Below, one piece after another: positions 53,558-63,497 of a stretch of 64,000 bases of DNA. Numbering within the stretch: the stretch's first letter is position 1; each line of letters opens with the position of its first letter. Below the pieces are notes generated by a model, which was given only the letters and a program-made list of their open reading frames with translations, did not search any database and was not told the origin of the DNA. The DNA comes from Chitinophagales bacterium (GTDB lineage: Bacteria > Bacteroidota > Bacteroidia > Chitinophagales > CAIOSU01): positions 828,591-892,590 of the forward strand of contig BPHB01000001.1 of the NCBI GenBank assembly GCA_026003335.1, in the 5' to 3' direction. A program made the position numbers and the translations under genes.

Positions 53558-55849
53558 ATGGGAAAATTTAAAATACCTTTTCTGTTATTTCTTATGCTAT
53601 TCGCTGTGGGTCCTCTTTCAGCGCAGGACACCCTGAAAGGAATAGTAGCTGAGGAAAATCACAAAGGGCATCTGAATCCCCTTGTGGGAGTAAATGTGTA
53701 CTGGCCCGGAACAAGCATTGGTACGGTGACTGACTCAAATGGAATTTTCACGGTAGAATGCCTGCACGAAACACATCCTTTGGTGGTTAGCTATGTGGGC
53801 TATGTGTCCGATACCCTTAGCATTGCCAATCATGATTTTCTAACCATTATCCTGAAAAACACAAGAGAGCTTCAGGAAGTGGAAATATCTTACCGGAAAA
53901 AATCTGCTGAAATTTCCTTTCTTGACCCCGCAAAAACACTTCAGATCTCACAGAAAGAATTGTTCAAAGCTGCCTGTTGCAACTTGTCTGAAAGTTTTGA
54001 AACCACTCCCTCGGTGGATGTATCTTTTACAGACGCCATCACAGGTACCCGTCAGATTCAGATGCTAGGCCTGGCCAGTGCATATACCTCCGTCACAAAA
54101 GAAAATTTACCCTACCTGCGTGGATTGGGGGCCGGACAAGGCTTTTCCTGGTTACCAGGAACATGGATTCAGTCTATTCAGCTCAGCAAAGGCTGTGGCT
54201 CCGTTGTAAACGGCTATGAAGGCATAGCCGGTCAGATCAACGTAGAACCCCTCAAAGCCGAAGAGTCTCCTCCCAACACGTTGAATGTATTTCTCAATCA
54301 GGAGGGCCGGACCGAAATGAATATGAACCTGTTTAACTCGGTAAACCCCAACTGGAGTGCAACTACTTTGCTGCACGGCAGTGGCAAACCCTTTAAGATA
54401 GATAACAACAAAGATGGCTTCATGGACTTCCCCAGAAAATATCTCGTAACAGGAATGAGCCGTTGGAAATATGATAGCCATACAGGCCTGGAAAGCGAAA
54501 TTGGCCTCACCGCCTTGCGACAGGATGAAGTGGGAGGGCAAATGCGTTTCCGCATAACCGAGCCCCGGGATACCCTTCATCCCTATGGATACGGAATGAA
54601 AACCAACCGCGTGGAAGCATTTCTGAAATTAGGATACGTGTTTCCGGAAAAAAGATATAAAAGCTTTGGCCTGCAGCTCTCCGGGGTATGGCACGACCTC
54701 AACGGCTTTTTCGGACTACGCAATTATTCGGCCACCCAGTATAGCAGTTATTCCAATTTCATTTATCAATCTATTCTTGGAAATTCCAACAATAAATTCA
54801 AAACCGGTATCAGCATGCAGGCTGATTTTTTTGATGAAAGCCTGGACTCCCTCCGCTTTGACCGAACTGAATATGTCCCCGGAGCTTTCTTTGAATACAC
54901 GTTTACGCATCTGGATAAAATAACCCTCGTCGCTGGCGGCCGCGTAGACTACAATCCTAATTACGGGCTGTATGCCGTACCGCGCCTGCATGCCCGTTTT
55001 GCGCTTACGCCAACTACGGTACTGCGCCTTTCCGGAGGAGCAGGGCATCGCACACCCAGTATCATAGCCGAAAACATAGGCCTGCTGGCGACCTCAAGAA
55101 CGTTAATCATTATTCCCAATGATGATGTGCACACCGGCTTTCGCCTGAAACCCGAACTGGCATGGAACTATGGCATCAGCTTCACACAGGAATTTTCATT
55201 AAAAGAACGCGATGGCACTTTCAGCATAGATTTTTACAGAACAGATTTTCAAAATCAGGTGGTGATTGATCTGGACCACAATCCGCGGGAAGTGCGGTTC
55301 TATAACCTGAACGGCAAATCGCGCTCCAACAGCATTCAGGCGCAGCTTGACATGGAAATCATAGAGCGCTTTGACATCCGGCTTTCCTATCGCTGGTATG
55401 ATGTGAAAACAACTTATACGCGCGGCTTTCTGGAAAAACCGCTGGTGGCTGCCCACCGGGCATTTATCAATCTGGCTTACGAAACCGCCAAAAAAGACAG
55501 AGCATGGAAATTTGACATCACCGCACAGTGGTTGAGTCGCAAGCGCATTCCCTACACGGCATCCAATCCGATGCCCTATCGCCTCCATGCATATTCTCCC
55601 CACTTCTTTCTGATGAATGCACAGATAAGCAAAGCCTTTAAACGAGGCGTGGAAATCTATGCCGGCATGGAAAACATACTTAACTTCATGCAGCATGATC
55701 CTATTCTGGCTTCTGATCAGCCTTACAGCGGCTATTTTGACAGCTCACTGATTTGGGGGCCGGTTTTCGGACGCACAGCCTATGCCGGCTTTCGGTATAA
55801 CTTCTACTGGAAAAAAGATTCTCCTCCTGCCCAAAGCGGCCCGAAGTAA
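53558..55849 (+). CDS. TonB-dependent receptor, likely metal related
   Basis: About 763 residues from ATG 53558. Signal peptide (LLFLMLFAVGPLSAQ), carboxypeptidase-regulatory Ig domain (~20-105), plug (~125-250) with KAACCNLSESFETTPSVDV and a Cys-Cys pair near its start, TGTRQIQMLGL, and YEGIAGQINVE, then a 22-strand-type barrel ending AYAGFRYNFYW. The plug Cys-Cys and the neighbouring Cys-rich protein fit receptors linked to copper or other metals. Substrate not proven. Confidence 0.9.
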   Translation: MGKFKIPFLLFLMLFAVGPLSAQDTLKGIVAEENHKGHLNPLVGVNVYWPGTSIGTVTDSNGIFTVECLHETHPLVVSYVGYVSDTLSIANHDFLTIILKNTRELQEVEISYRKKSAEISFLDPAKTLQISQKELFKAACCNLSESFETTPSVDVSFTDAITGTRQIQMLGLASAYTSVTKENLPYLRGLGAGQGFSWLPGTWIQSIQLSKGCGSVVNGYEGIAGQINVEPLKAEESPPNTLNVFLNQEGRTEMNMNLFNSVNPNWSATTLLHGSGKPFKIDNNKDGFMDFPRKYLVTGMSRWKYDSHTGLESEIGLTALRQDEVGGQMRFRITEPRDTLHPYGYGMKTNRVEAFLKLGYVFPEKRYKSFGLQLSGVWHDLNGFFGLRNYSATQYSSYSNFIYQSILGNSNNKFKTGISMQADFFDESLDSLRFDRTEYVPGAFFEYTFTHLDKITLVAGGRVDYNPNYGLYAVPRLHARFALTPTTVLRLSGGAGHRTPSIIAENIGLLATSRTLIIIPNDDVHTGFRLKPELAWNYGISFTQEFSLKERDGTFSIDFYRTDFQNQVVIDLDHNPREVRFYNLNGKSRSNSIQAQLDMEIIERFDIRLSYRWYDVKTTYTRGFLEKPLVAAHRAFINLAYETAKKDRAWKFDITAQWLSRKRIPYTASNPMPYRLHAYSPHFFLMNAQISKAFKRGVEIYAGMENILNFMQHDPILASDQPYSGYFDSSLIWGPVFGRTAYAGFRYNFYWKKDSPPAQSGPK

Positions 55850-56005
55850 TTCAACAATTAAAAAAAACAGACTTATACAAGCAAAGTCTTTCCCTGTCAG
55901 CAACTCTTCCGTGGCTGAGGTATAGTCCGATGGAACTCATTGTGGTAAAAAAGTGCACACTGCTTTCAGTTTAAATATGCACCCCTACAGCTTTTCAAAC
56001 TGCCT

Positions 56006-56013
56006 TATCTTTG
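56006..56013 (+). promoter_or_regulatory. -7 box before ychF
   Basis: TATCTTTG matches TAnnTTTG and lies 30 bases before the ychF ATG at 56044. No -33 TTG at the expected distance. Confidence 0.4.
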
Positions 56014-56043
56014 CCCGTTCATTTTTCAAAAAAGTCATTACGA

Positions 56044-57141
56044 ATGGGACTCCAATGCGGTATAGTCGGTTTGCCTAATGTTGGAAAATCCACGCTGTTC
56101 AATGCTTTGTCCAATGCCAAAGCACAGGCTGCAAACTTTCCGTTTTGCACCATAGAACCCAATGTCGGTGTAATCACTGTGCCGGATGAGCGGCTGATAC
56201 GACTGGCAGAACTGGTTAAGCCCGAAAAAGTAACTCCCGCCACGATTGAAATCGTGGATATTGCCGGCCTGGTTAAAGGCGCAAGCAAAGGGGAAGGTCT
56301 AGGCAATCAGTTTTTAGCCAACATCAGAGAAACAGATGCCATCATCCATGTGCTGCGTTGTTTTGAAAACGAACATATCGTGCATGTGGATGGCAGCGTC
56401 AATCCTGTCCGTGATAAAGAAATTATTGATGCAGAGCTCCAGCTTAAAGATCTGGAAACACTGGAGAAAAAAACACAGAAACTGGAGCGGCTGGTCAAGG
56501 CAAATGACAAAGATGCTATTGCCGCACTGACCTTAATAAACGAACTGAAAACGCATCTGGGTAAGGGTCTTTCTGCTCGCACCTTCCCAAAGAAATATAC
56601 CGAAAACAAACATCTGGCTGATTTGCATCTGCTTACAGACAAGCCGGTTCTGTATGTATGTAATGTAGATGAAAAATCTGTGGTTACAGGCAATGTCTTT
56701 GTGGAGCAGGTAAAGACAGCCATTAAAGATGAAAATGCAGAGCTGTTAATCATTTCAGCAGCCATTGAGGCGGAAATAGCTCAGCTGGACAACTATGCCG
56801 ATCGACAGGTGTTTCTTGCTGACTTAGGGCTTGAGGAGTCCGGAGCAGCAAGGCTGGTGCGCAGCGCTTATCATTTGCTTAACCAGATCACCTACTTCAC
56901 AGCCGGAGAAAAGGAAGTGCGCGCATGGACCATTCCCAAAGGGATAACTGCTCCTCAGGCAGCCGGTGTAATTCATTCTGACTTTGAAAAAGGATTTATC
57001 CGTGCTGAAGTAATAGCCTATGATGATTATATACGCTATGGCTCTGAAGCTGCCTGCCGTGAAGCCGGAAAACTCAGAATGGAAGGACGCGATTACATCG
57101 TGCAAGATGGCGATGTCATGCATTTCCGCTTTAATGTGTAG
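56044..57141 (+). CDS. ychF: redox-regulated ATPase YchF
   Basis: A 365-residue Obg-superfamily P-loop protein. GLPNVGKSTLFNAL (G1), DIAGLVKGASKGEGLGNQFL (G3) and YVCNVDEKS, where NVDE replaces the NKxD base motif, which gives ATP preference. A coiled-coil insert (~130-190, TLEKKTQKLERLV) and a C-terminal TGS/DUF933 domain (FTAGEKEVRAWTIPKGITAPQAAG ... YIVQDGDVMHFRF) follow. It binds ribosomes and is linked to stress responses. Start chosen at ATG 56044, matching the family start MGLQCGIVG. Confidence 0.97.
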   Translation: MGLQCGIVGLPNVGKSTLFNALSNAKAQAANFPFCTIEPNVGVITVPDERLIRLAELVKPEKVTPATIEIVDIAGLVKGASKGEGLGNQFLANIRETDAIIHVLRCFENEHIVHVDGSVNPVRDKEIIDAELQLKDLETLEKKTQKLERLVKANDKDAIAALTLINELKTHLGKGLSARTFPKKYTENKHLADLHLLTDKPVLYVCNVDEKSVVTGNVFVEQVKTAIKDENAELLIISAAIEAEIAQLDNYADRQVFLADLGLEESGAARLVRSAYHLLNQITYFTAGEKEVRAWTIPKGITAPQAAGVIHSDFEKGFIRAEVIAYDDYIRYGSEAACREAGKLRMEGRDYIVQDGDVMHFRFNV

Positions 57142-57540
57142 CATTGCGGAAAACACGAACTATCATTCCCCTTCTGATCATCTGAGTGACCAGCATGGAA
57201 AATGCCCGTATGCCACAAACCTCCTGCCGGCTGTTAAAAATCAGAGTCAAAAAAATAATCAGCCATTGACGGTCAGCGCAATGACGCGGTTAACCCGCGC
57301 TACACCGATAAGCAACTGGCTGATAAGTGAAATACACAACTACTCCCACCATGATAATCCAGCGGTCACCGGACAAAAATCATTTGGGTAGGCCACAGAG
57401 GTTATATATAGAAACTTCACGCCATGTTTCTTCAACAGCAGGATCGGTTAATTTGAAATAAATCGCACTCCAATAGGCAAACACATATACACCTGCCAAA
57501 TGTCATCAGTTGGTCAGCACGATTTTAAATACTGTTTTCA
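57142..57540. other. intergenic region, possible decayed frame on minus strand
   Basis: About 400 bases with no intact gene. On the minus strand an ATG at 57541 overlaps the stop of the GH3-family gene (TGATG) and opens a frame reading MKTVFKIVLTN, then two TGA codons. A hydrophobic, protein-like stretch follows to about 57290 with one more TGA. Three stops in ~84 codons is about what chance predicts, so this may be nothing. Confidence 0.25.
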
Positions 57541-59052
57541 TCAGCCGATAGTAGTTTGAAGATATCCAAACTGCAGGGCATCGGCCATTTTCCGGTCGTT
57601 AGAGAGATGGGGAACCTTATTCTGCCCTCCCAGCCTGCCTTCCTGCTTCATGTAATCAATGAAGGTGTTCTTTCTCAAAAAGCGAATCTTCAAAGGCCGC
57701 AATACCTTACCAACAATAAGGTCGCGATAGTAAAAATTTCTTGCACAGAGGTGCGCATCCAGTTCTGCGGCAAAACGTTTAGGATTTGCTGGTGGCTGTT
57801 CAAATTCAATAAGCCATTCATGATAAGGCAATTCCCCATCGGGTGGATTAACACAGGGCGCAACCGTAAACTCTGTAACCACAGCCGGCTCTACCTGTAG
57901 CGTTTCTTGCAAGGCGGCCTCTACTTCTTCGGCAATGACGTGCTCACCAAAAGCTGAAATATATTGCGAGATTCTACCGGTTACCATTATCCTTGGCGGC
58001 TGCAATGACACAAATTTTACAGTATCACCGAGCACATAGCCCCACAAACCCGCATTGGAATTAATGATAACTGCATACTGCACTCCCGTCTGCACCTGGC
58101 TTACAGAATATCGGGGTGGCTGCGGGTCATAAATACGATCAGCAGGTACGAACTCAAAAAAAATACCCGAGTCCACATTCAATAGCAGACCTCGCCACTC
58201 GGGCGTATCCTGATAGGCAATAAAACCCTCGGAAGCAGGATAGGTTTCCAGCATCTGCACCTCCCCGCCCAATGATTCCTCCATACGCCTGCGATAAGGT
58301 TCAAAATTCACGCCTCCATGGACAACCACTTCCAGCTGGGGAAACAACTGCTTCACCGGCAAGCCGGTTTTCGCAATAAGGCGGTCAAAATACATTTGAA
58401 CCCAGGGCGGAATACCGCTTATGAGCGTCATGTTCTCATGACAGGTTTCGCTGACTATGGCATCTATTTTTCGCTCCCAATCTTCTATGCAGTTGGTTTC
58501 CCATAAAGGCAACTGATGGGTTCTGAGATAGGCAGGGATATGATGATTTACTATGCCTGAAAGCCTGCCGGCAGGGATACCGTTTTTATCTTCCAGGCGG
58601 GGACTACCAGAAAGAAATATCATCTTTCCATCCATGATGCGCCACTTTCCTGTTTGTGCCATGAAAAGGAGTAAGGCTGTTTGCGCTGAATAGAAATGAT
58701 TCCCGAGAGAATCTCGGGTAATGGGAATGTATTTCATCCCGGAGGTAGTGCCGGATGTCTTGGCAAAGTAAAGCGGCTGACCCGGCCATAAAATGTTTTT
58801 ACCCCCTTGAAAGATGAGCTCCAGATAGTGCCTGTAATCCTCATAGCTCCGCAAAGGAACACGCTGTTGAAAATCCTCATAATTTCTGATGGCATCAAAA
58901 TCATGTTCCTGACCAAAAACGGTTTTTGCAGCTATGGTGACAATGCTTTTCAGCGTTTTTTCCTGCGCCTCCTCGGGTCTGGCAGACCATTGCCGCACCT
59001 TATGCATTACGTAGCGGGCCACCGGCCGCACCAGTATGGATTTTATTCTCAT
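57541..59052 (-). CDS. GH3-family acyl-adenylating enzyme homolog
   Basis: A 503-residue protein of the GH3 auxin-responsive family, a branch of the adenylate-forming enzymes. The ATP-binding P-loop-like FAKTSGTTSGMKYIPIT, then YPASEGFIAYQD and YVLGDTVKFVSL with ISAFGEHV are the family motifs in order. Plant GH3 proteins join amino acids to acyl hormones; bacterial homologs have no settled substrate. The C-terminal domain (~400-503) carries the expected YRDLIVGKVLRPLKI segment. Confidence 0.9.
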   Translation of the reverse strand: MRIKSILVRPVARYVMHKVRQWSARPEEAQEKTLKSIVTIAAKTVFGQEHDFDAIRNYEDFQQRVPLRSYEDYRHYLELIFQGGKNILWPGQPLYFAKTSGTTSGMKYIPITRDSLGNHFYSAQTALLLFMAQTGKWRIMDGKMIFLSGSPRLEDKNGIPAGRLSGIVNHHIPAYLRTHQLPLWETNCIEDWERKIDAIVSETCHENMTLISGIPPWVQMYFDRLIAKTGLPVKQLFPQLEVVVHGGVNFEPYRRRMEESLGGEVQMLETYPASEGFIAYQDTPEWRGLLLNVDSGIFFEFVPADRIYDPQPPRYSVSQVQTGVQYAVIINSNAGLWGYVLGDTVKFVSLQPPRIMVTGRISQYISAFGEHVIAEEVEAALQETLQVEPAVVTEFTVAPCVNPPDGELPYHEWLIEFEQPPANPKRFAAELDAHLCARNFYYRDLIVGKVLRPLKIRFLRKNTFIDYMKQEGRLGGQNKVPHLSNDRKMADALQFGYLQTTIG

Positions 59053-59056
59053 GCCT

Positions 59057-59064
59057 CAAAGATA
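59057..59064 (-). promoter_or_regulatory. -7 box immediately before the GH3-family gene
   Basis: On the minus strand TATCTTTG ends four bases before the ATG at 59052, so the transcript would be leaderless. No -33 TTG at the usual distance. Confidence 0.4.
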
Positions 59065-59265
59065 GAGAGAACGATGCTTCCATCCCTCGTATCGTTGAAA
59101 GCAAGGTAATAACGGCTGAAATACGGAATAAGCAGTTATTTGCGCGAGGGAACTCCTGCCATATAGGCTACCGGGCCGGCATAATGAAAAGTAGTTTCTC
59201 AACAGTCTTTGGTATAAAGCCATTTGATACACATGAGATGTTTTTTCTGCTGCATAAGTTTAAGG

Positions 59266-59284
59266 TTTCGCCTAAAGGGCGAAA
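59266..59284 (-). terminator. hairpin after gltD
   Basis: TTTCGCC and GGCGAAA form a perfect 7-bp stem 26 bases past the gltD stop. There is no T run after it, so terminator activity is uncertain. Confidence 0.3.
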
Positions 59285-59309
59285 GGAAGAATTTGAAAAA
59301 ACATGACTG

Positions 59310-60749
59310 CTATTTCACATGTGAAATTTGGCCCAGGGGTTGTGCACCAATATTATCCGAGGTTGCCTGCTCCAGCAGGTATTCTGCAATAGCCAGGGCA
59401 GCCGCCCGTCCGTCTGCAGCCGCATTAACCACCAGATCAGCGCCTCTTACAGCATCTCCGCCTGCGAATACCCCTTTACGCGAGGTTTGCATTTTGTCAT
59501 CCACCACTACGGCACCGTAGCGATCTGTTTGTATGCCATTTTCGTTCAAAAATTTTAACTGCTCATGATTAAAGCCAAGAGCCAAGATAATTACATCTCC
59601 TTCAATGATATGGTCAGAGCCGGGAATTTCCCTGAATCCCGGTCGCCCCTCGGCACTATCTATCAGCTCGGTTTTCATAAACTTCATACCCATGATATTT
59701 CCCTTTGCGTCAGCCATAAAGTGTTTGGGTGCAGTATTGAAAATAAACTCTACTCCTTCCTCCTTTGAAGCCTTGACTTCTTTTCTGCTTCCGGGCATGC
59801 TGGCTTCATCTCGCCTGTAAATGCAACGCACACTCAAAGCCCCTTCACGCACAGCGGTGCGCACACAGTCCATCGCTGTGTCTCCACCTCCAATGACCAG
59901 GACATTTTTCTTTCTCACCTGATATTTAGGATCAAAGCGCTTGCCCATGAGCTTTTTCTGTATATTGGTAAGAAAGGGCACCGCCATATATATGTTGTCA
60001 GCATTATATCCTTCATGGGAAAGCACTTTACCCTCAGTGGCTCCGAATCCAAGGAATACCGCATCATACTCTTCACATAAAACATTGAACGCAATATCCC
60101 GTCCGATTTCAGTTTGCAGGTGCATCTCCATACCTGCATCTTTTAATAGTTTAATTCTGCGATAGACAGCCTCTTTCTCCAGCTTGAAGCCGGGAATGCC
60201 ATACGTAAGAAGACCTCCGGGCTCATCAGCCCGTTCAAAGACCACCGGACGAATACCCGCACGCAGCAAAAAAGTAGCACAGGACAACCCTGCAGGACCT
60301 GAGCCAATAATTGCTACGCGCTTGGAGCCAGGCTTATCGGGAAACAACGGTTTCAGTCCTTTGTTAAATCCGGTTTCATTAATAAAAATTTCTATTGCTC
60401 CAATGGTTACGGCACCATGACCGTCATTTAGGGTACAGGCCCCCTCGCATAAACGGTCGTGTGGGCAAATGCGTCCTAGTATTTCTGGAAACGGAGAGGT
60501 CTCGTTGGAAATGTGAAATGCCTGTTCCAGATCTTTTTCGGCAATATATTTAAGCCACTGAGGGATATAATTATGCAGCGGACATCCTGCCGCAGAACAA
60601 TAAGGAATGCCACACTGAATGCAGCGGCTGGCCTGGGCTCCGGCTGCATCTGCTGAATACAGAGCATAAATCTCACGGTAATCGCGAATACGTTCCTTGG
60701 ATAGTTTCAACTCCGGCTCAATACGTTCAATTTTCGTGTACTCGTACAT
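59310..60749 (-). CDS. gltD: glutamate synthase small subunit / GltD-like oxidoreductase
   Basis: A 479-residue flavoprotein. An N-terminal iron-sulfur domain (RCIQCGIPYC, AGCPLHN, ICPHDRLCEGACTL) is followed by an FAD Rossmann motif (VAIIGSGPAGLSCATFLL) and an NADPH Rossmann motif (VLVIGGGDTAMDCVRTA). The C-terminal KGVFAGGDAVRGADLVVNA closes the FAD site. In glutamate synthase it passes electrons from NADPH to the large subunit, which makes glutamate from glutamine and 2-oxoglutarate. No gltB lies in this window, so it must be elsewhere or the protein serves another partner. Confidence 0.93.
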   Translation of the reverse strand: MYEYTKIERIEPELKLSKERIRDYREIYALYSADAAGAQASRCIQCGIPYCSAAGCPLHNYIPQWLKYIAEKDLEQAFHISNETSPFPEILGRICPHDRLCEGACTLNDGHGAVTIGAIEIFINETGFNKGLKPLFPDKPGSKRVAIIGSGPAGLSCATFLLRAGIRPVVFERADEPGGLLTYGIPGFKLEKEAVYRRIKLLKDAGMEMHLQTEIGRDIAFNVLCEEYDAVFLGFGATEGKVLSHEGYNADNIYMAVPFLTNIQKKLMGKRFDPKYQVRKKNVLVIGGGDTAMDCVRTAVREGALSVRCIYRRDEASMPGSRKEVKASKEEGVEFIFNTAPKHFMADAKGNIMGMKFMKTELIDSAEGRPGFREIPGSDHIIEGDVIILALGFNHEQLKFLNENGIQTDRYGAVVVDDKMQTSRKGVFAGGDAVRGADLVVNAAADGRAAALAIAEYLLEQATSDNIGAQPLGQISHVK

Positions 60750-60910
60750 ATTTATTATCCATCGTTTTACGAGCAGATTATCACCATCCGTTCTTCTCAG
60801 CTACCAAAAAAGGATAAGGGAAACCCCGAAAGATGACAACAGCCCCAATAAAGTCAAATCGCCTTCAAAATAACCAAATAATTCCAAAAATGCACAAAGG
60901 CGAAACTCTG

Positions 60911-62551
60911 TTACAAAAGCATACCTGCAATGGTTGCATTGAGGCAGGAAGCAATGGCTCCTCCGAACATTGCTTTTAATCCGATGCGTGACAAATCCCC
61001 TTTTCTGCTTGGTGCAAGAGCGCTTATGCCTCCTATCTGAATACCTATAGAAGAGAAATTGGCAAAGCCACAGAGAGCGTACGTAGCTATTACTACCGAG
61101 CGCTGACTGATGGCATTATCCAGAATGTAGCCGCTCATCGTTCCGTAAGCAACAAATTCATTCAGGGAAAGTTTAATGCCGATAAGGTTACCCACGTAGG
61201 AGGCATCCTCCCATGGCACTCCCATCAGAAACGCAATAGGCTTCAGCAGGCTGCCGAAGATAGTGCGCACCGAACCCGGGAAGTAACCAGTGTATTCCCC
61301 CGTTGCTGGAGATAAGCCAGCTGAGCTATACTGGACATAAGTGCCTTGCAACAGACGCCCGTCAATATAGGCATCGGCAATGTTTAGCAGCCAGTCGGCC
61401 AGTGCTACCAATGCTATAAACCCAATCAGCATGGCACCTACGTTTACTGCAAGGCGGAAGCCATCACTGATACCATTGGCAATGGCTTCAATAATGTTGC
61501 TGCCCGTTTTAATATCGGGCATCTGCACATCACCCAGGGTTTGAGACATTTCTTTTTCCGGATAAATAAGTTTACCGATTACCAGCGCTGCCGGAGCGCC
61601 CATTACACTTGCCGCTATCAGATGACTGGCAGGAATACCCATGGCAATGTAGCCGGCCAGCACTCCACCGGCAATGGTGGCAAATCCCCCCACCATAATG
61701 GTAAGTAATTCCGAGCGCGTCATCCCCTCCAGAAAAGGCTTTACCAGCAGAGGCGCTTCGGTCTGTCCTACGAAAATGTTGGCCGTGCAGGACATCGTTT
61801 CGGCACCGCTGGTACCCAGGGTCCAGCGCATAAATCTGCTGAGTGCTTCAATGATTTTCTGCATGATCCCTGCATAGTACAGCAAGCTCATGAAGGCTCC
61901 GAAAAATATAATGGTCGGAAGCACTTTAAAAGCGAATTGAAAGCCAAATCCCGGCCATGTTCCCTCCTGCGGAAAAAAATATTTGGGATTAACCAGGTTG
62001 CCAAACAGAAAAGCGGCCCCGTAATCAGACATGCTGAGAAATGCCGTCACCTTGTCACCCAGCGTTTTGAAAAGGTATTGACCGTGCCAGTTATTTACAA
62101 CCATCAGGATGATAACCGAGGCAATAAGAAACACCGAAAAGAAGGGCTGCAGTGCAGGATTCCACCTGCGCCAGCTGTTAACCGCAAGGGAAATCAGCAA
62201 CGCTGCAATTAGTATCTTAAGGGTAACAATGCCGGTATTGATAGTGAATGCATACACAATAGTGCCTGCCATCAACCCGATAAGGGATGTCGTGATGAAC
62301 CTCAACCTGCGATTCTCAGAAAACGGCAGGGGTGCTTCTCTAAGCAGAAAAGTAATTATCAGCAAGCCAAGAATACTCATACCGATAAAGCTCCAATAAT
62401 TATCCTTCAACACGATGAGAGCAAAAGTAACTTGCAACCCAAGGCCCCATCCCAGCTGCCTAATGTTCACTGCGGAGCGGTCATAGGAAAGCAGCCAGGC
62501 CAAACCCAGAAGGGTAAGCATACCGGCCATACTGATAAGGCTGGCACTCAT
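60911..62551 (-). CDS. Na+/H+-coupled nucleoside transporter (CNT/NupC family)
   Basis: About 546 residues from ATG 62551, roughly 13-14 membrane segments. CNT signatures: VLPTIIFFGAFMSLLYYAG, GTSGAETMSCTANIFVGQTEAPLLVKP, MVGGFATIAGGVLAGYI and the C-terminal NEFVAYGTMSGYILDN ... YALCGFANFSSIGIQIGG. It imports nucleosides with sodium or protons. The N-terminal extension of ~180 residues before the core is typical of this subgroup. Divergent from panB. Confidence 0.93.
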   Translation of the reverse strand: MSASLISMAGMLTLLGLAWLLSYDRSAVNIRQLGWGLGLQVTFALIVLKDNYWSFIGMSILGLLIITFLLREAPLPFSENRRLRFITTSLIGLMAGTIVYAFTINTGIVTLKILIAALLISLAVNSWRRWNPALQPFFSVFLIASVIILMVVNNWHGQYLFKTLGDKVTAFLSMSDYGAAFLFGNLVNPKYFFPQEGTWPGFGFQFAFKVLPTIIFFGAFMSLLYYAGIMQKIIEALSRFMRWTLGTSGAETMSCTANIFVGQTEAPLLVKPFLEGMTRSELLTIMVGGFATIAGGVLAGYIAMGIPASHLIAASVMGAPAALVIGKLIYPEKEMSQTLGDVQMPDIKTGSNIIEAIANGISDGFRLAVNVGAMLIGFIALVALADWLLNIADAYIDGRLLQGTYVQYSSAGLSPATGEYTGYFPGSVRTIFGSLLKPIAFLMGVPWEDASYVGNLIGIKLSLNEFVAYGTMSGYILDNAISQRSVVIATYALCGFANFSSIGIQIGGISALAPSRKGDLSRIGLKAMFGGAIASCLNATIAGMLL

Positions 62552-62609
62552 GTCAGTAAATATACAAATGCCTCGCAAAGCGCAATAATCTGCTTAAAAG
62601 ATTGCGGCT

Positions 62610-62639
62610 TTGTTAATCCTGTGCATTCTTTCTAATTTG
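62610..62639 (+). promoter_or_regulatory. possible promoter of panB
   Basis: TTG (62610-62612), 20 bases, then TAATTTG (62633-62639). The -7 element is one base short of TAnnTTTG. It ends six bases before the ATG, so a leaderless transcript is possible. Confidence 0.3.
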
Positions 62640-62645
62640 CGCCCC

Positions 62646-63476
62646 ATGCCTGAAAAGAAGAAATCCAACGGGAAACAGCCCAAGCGTATCACCACGCATG
62701 TGCTGCGCTCTATGAAAGACAGTGGTGAAAAAATAGCCATGCTCACTGCCTATGATTATTCACTTGCCCGAATTGTAGATGCTGCCGGCATTGATATTAT
62801 TCTTGTAGGCGACTCGGCCTCCAACGTAATGGCCGGACATGAAACCACACTCCCTATTACCCTTGATCAGATGATTTATCACGCAAGTTCCGTGGTGCGG
62901 GCAGTTAAAAGAGCGCTGGTGGTGGTAGATCTGCCTTTCGGCTCCTATCAGGGTAATTCCCGGCTGGCACTGGAGTCTTCCATCCGCATCATGAAAGAAT
63001 CCGGAGCACATGCCGTGAAGCTGGAAGGCGGTGCCGAAGTGCAGGAGTCTGTAATCAGAATTTTATCTGCCGGTATTCCGGTAATGGGACATCTGGGGCT
63101 CACCCCTCAGTCCATTTATAAATTTGGCACCTATGAAGTGCGGGCTAAAGCAAAGGAAGAAGCCGAACGCCTTATCTCTGATGCCGTGCTGCTGGAGAAG
63201 CTGGGCTGCTTTGCCATTGTGCTGGAAAAAATACCTGCCACGTTGGGGGCTCAGATTGCAGGCATGCTTAAAATACCCGTTATTGGCATTGGTGCCGGCA
63301 ATGGAGTAGACGGCCAGGTACTCGTTCTGCATGATATGCTGGGTATTACCAAAGAATTTCAGCCGCGTTTTCTGAGACGGTATCTCAATCTGTTTGAAGA
63401 TATCAAAGGGGCTGTAGAACATTATGTGCATGACGTGAAAACCGGTGAATTTCCAAATGAAAAGGAACAATATTAA
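62646..63476 (+). CDS. panB: 3-methyl-2-oxobutanoate hydroxymethyltransferase PanB
   Basis: About 276 residues from ATG 62646. A TIM-barrel enzyme adding a hydroxymethyl group from methylene-tetrahydrofolate to 2-oxoisovalerate, the first committed step to pantothenate and Co[42 protein letters not shown] (metal Asp), [25 protein letters not shown] and [17 protein letters not shown](L)HD are all family motifs. The next gene is 21 bases away and unrelated in function. Confidence 0.96.
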   Translation: MPEKKKSNGKQPKRITTHVLRSMKDSGEKIAMLTAYDYSLARIVDAAGIDIILVGDSASNVMAGHETTLPITLDQMIYHASSVVRAVKRALVVVDLPFGSYQGNSRLALESSIRIMKESGAHAVKLEGGAEVQESVIRILSAGIPVMGHLGLTPQSIYKFGTYEVRAKAKEEAERLISDAVLLEKLGCFAIVLEKIPATLGAQIAGMLKIPVIGIGAGNGVDGQVLVLHDMLGITKEFQPRFLRRYLNLFEDIKGAVEHYVHDVKTGEFPNEKEQY

Positions 63477-63497
63477 TCCAACTGTTTGTGCTCAAAA

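Noticed and set aside
57290-57541. TGA recoded as tryptophan
   Set aside because: Many clear genes here end in TGA (for example the GH3-family and lipoprotein genes), so TGA is a stop codon in this genome.
59312-59327. Perfect palindrome ATTTCACATGTGAAAT as an operator
   Set aside because: It overlaps the last codons of gltD (ISHVK and stop) and has no gene start next to it; likely incidental.
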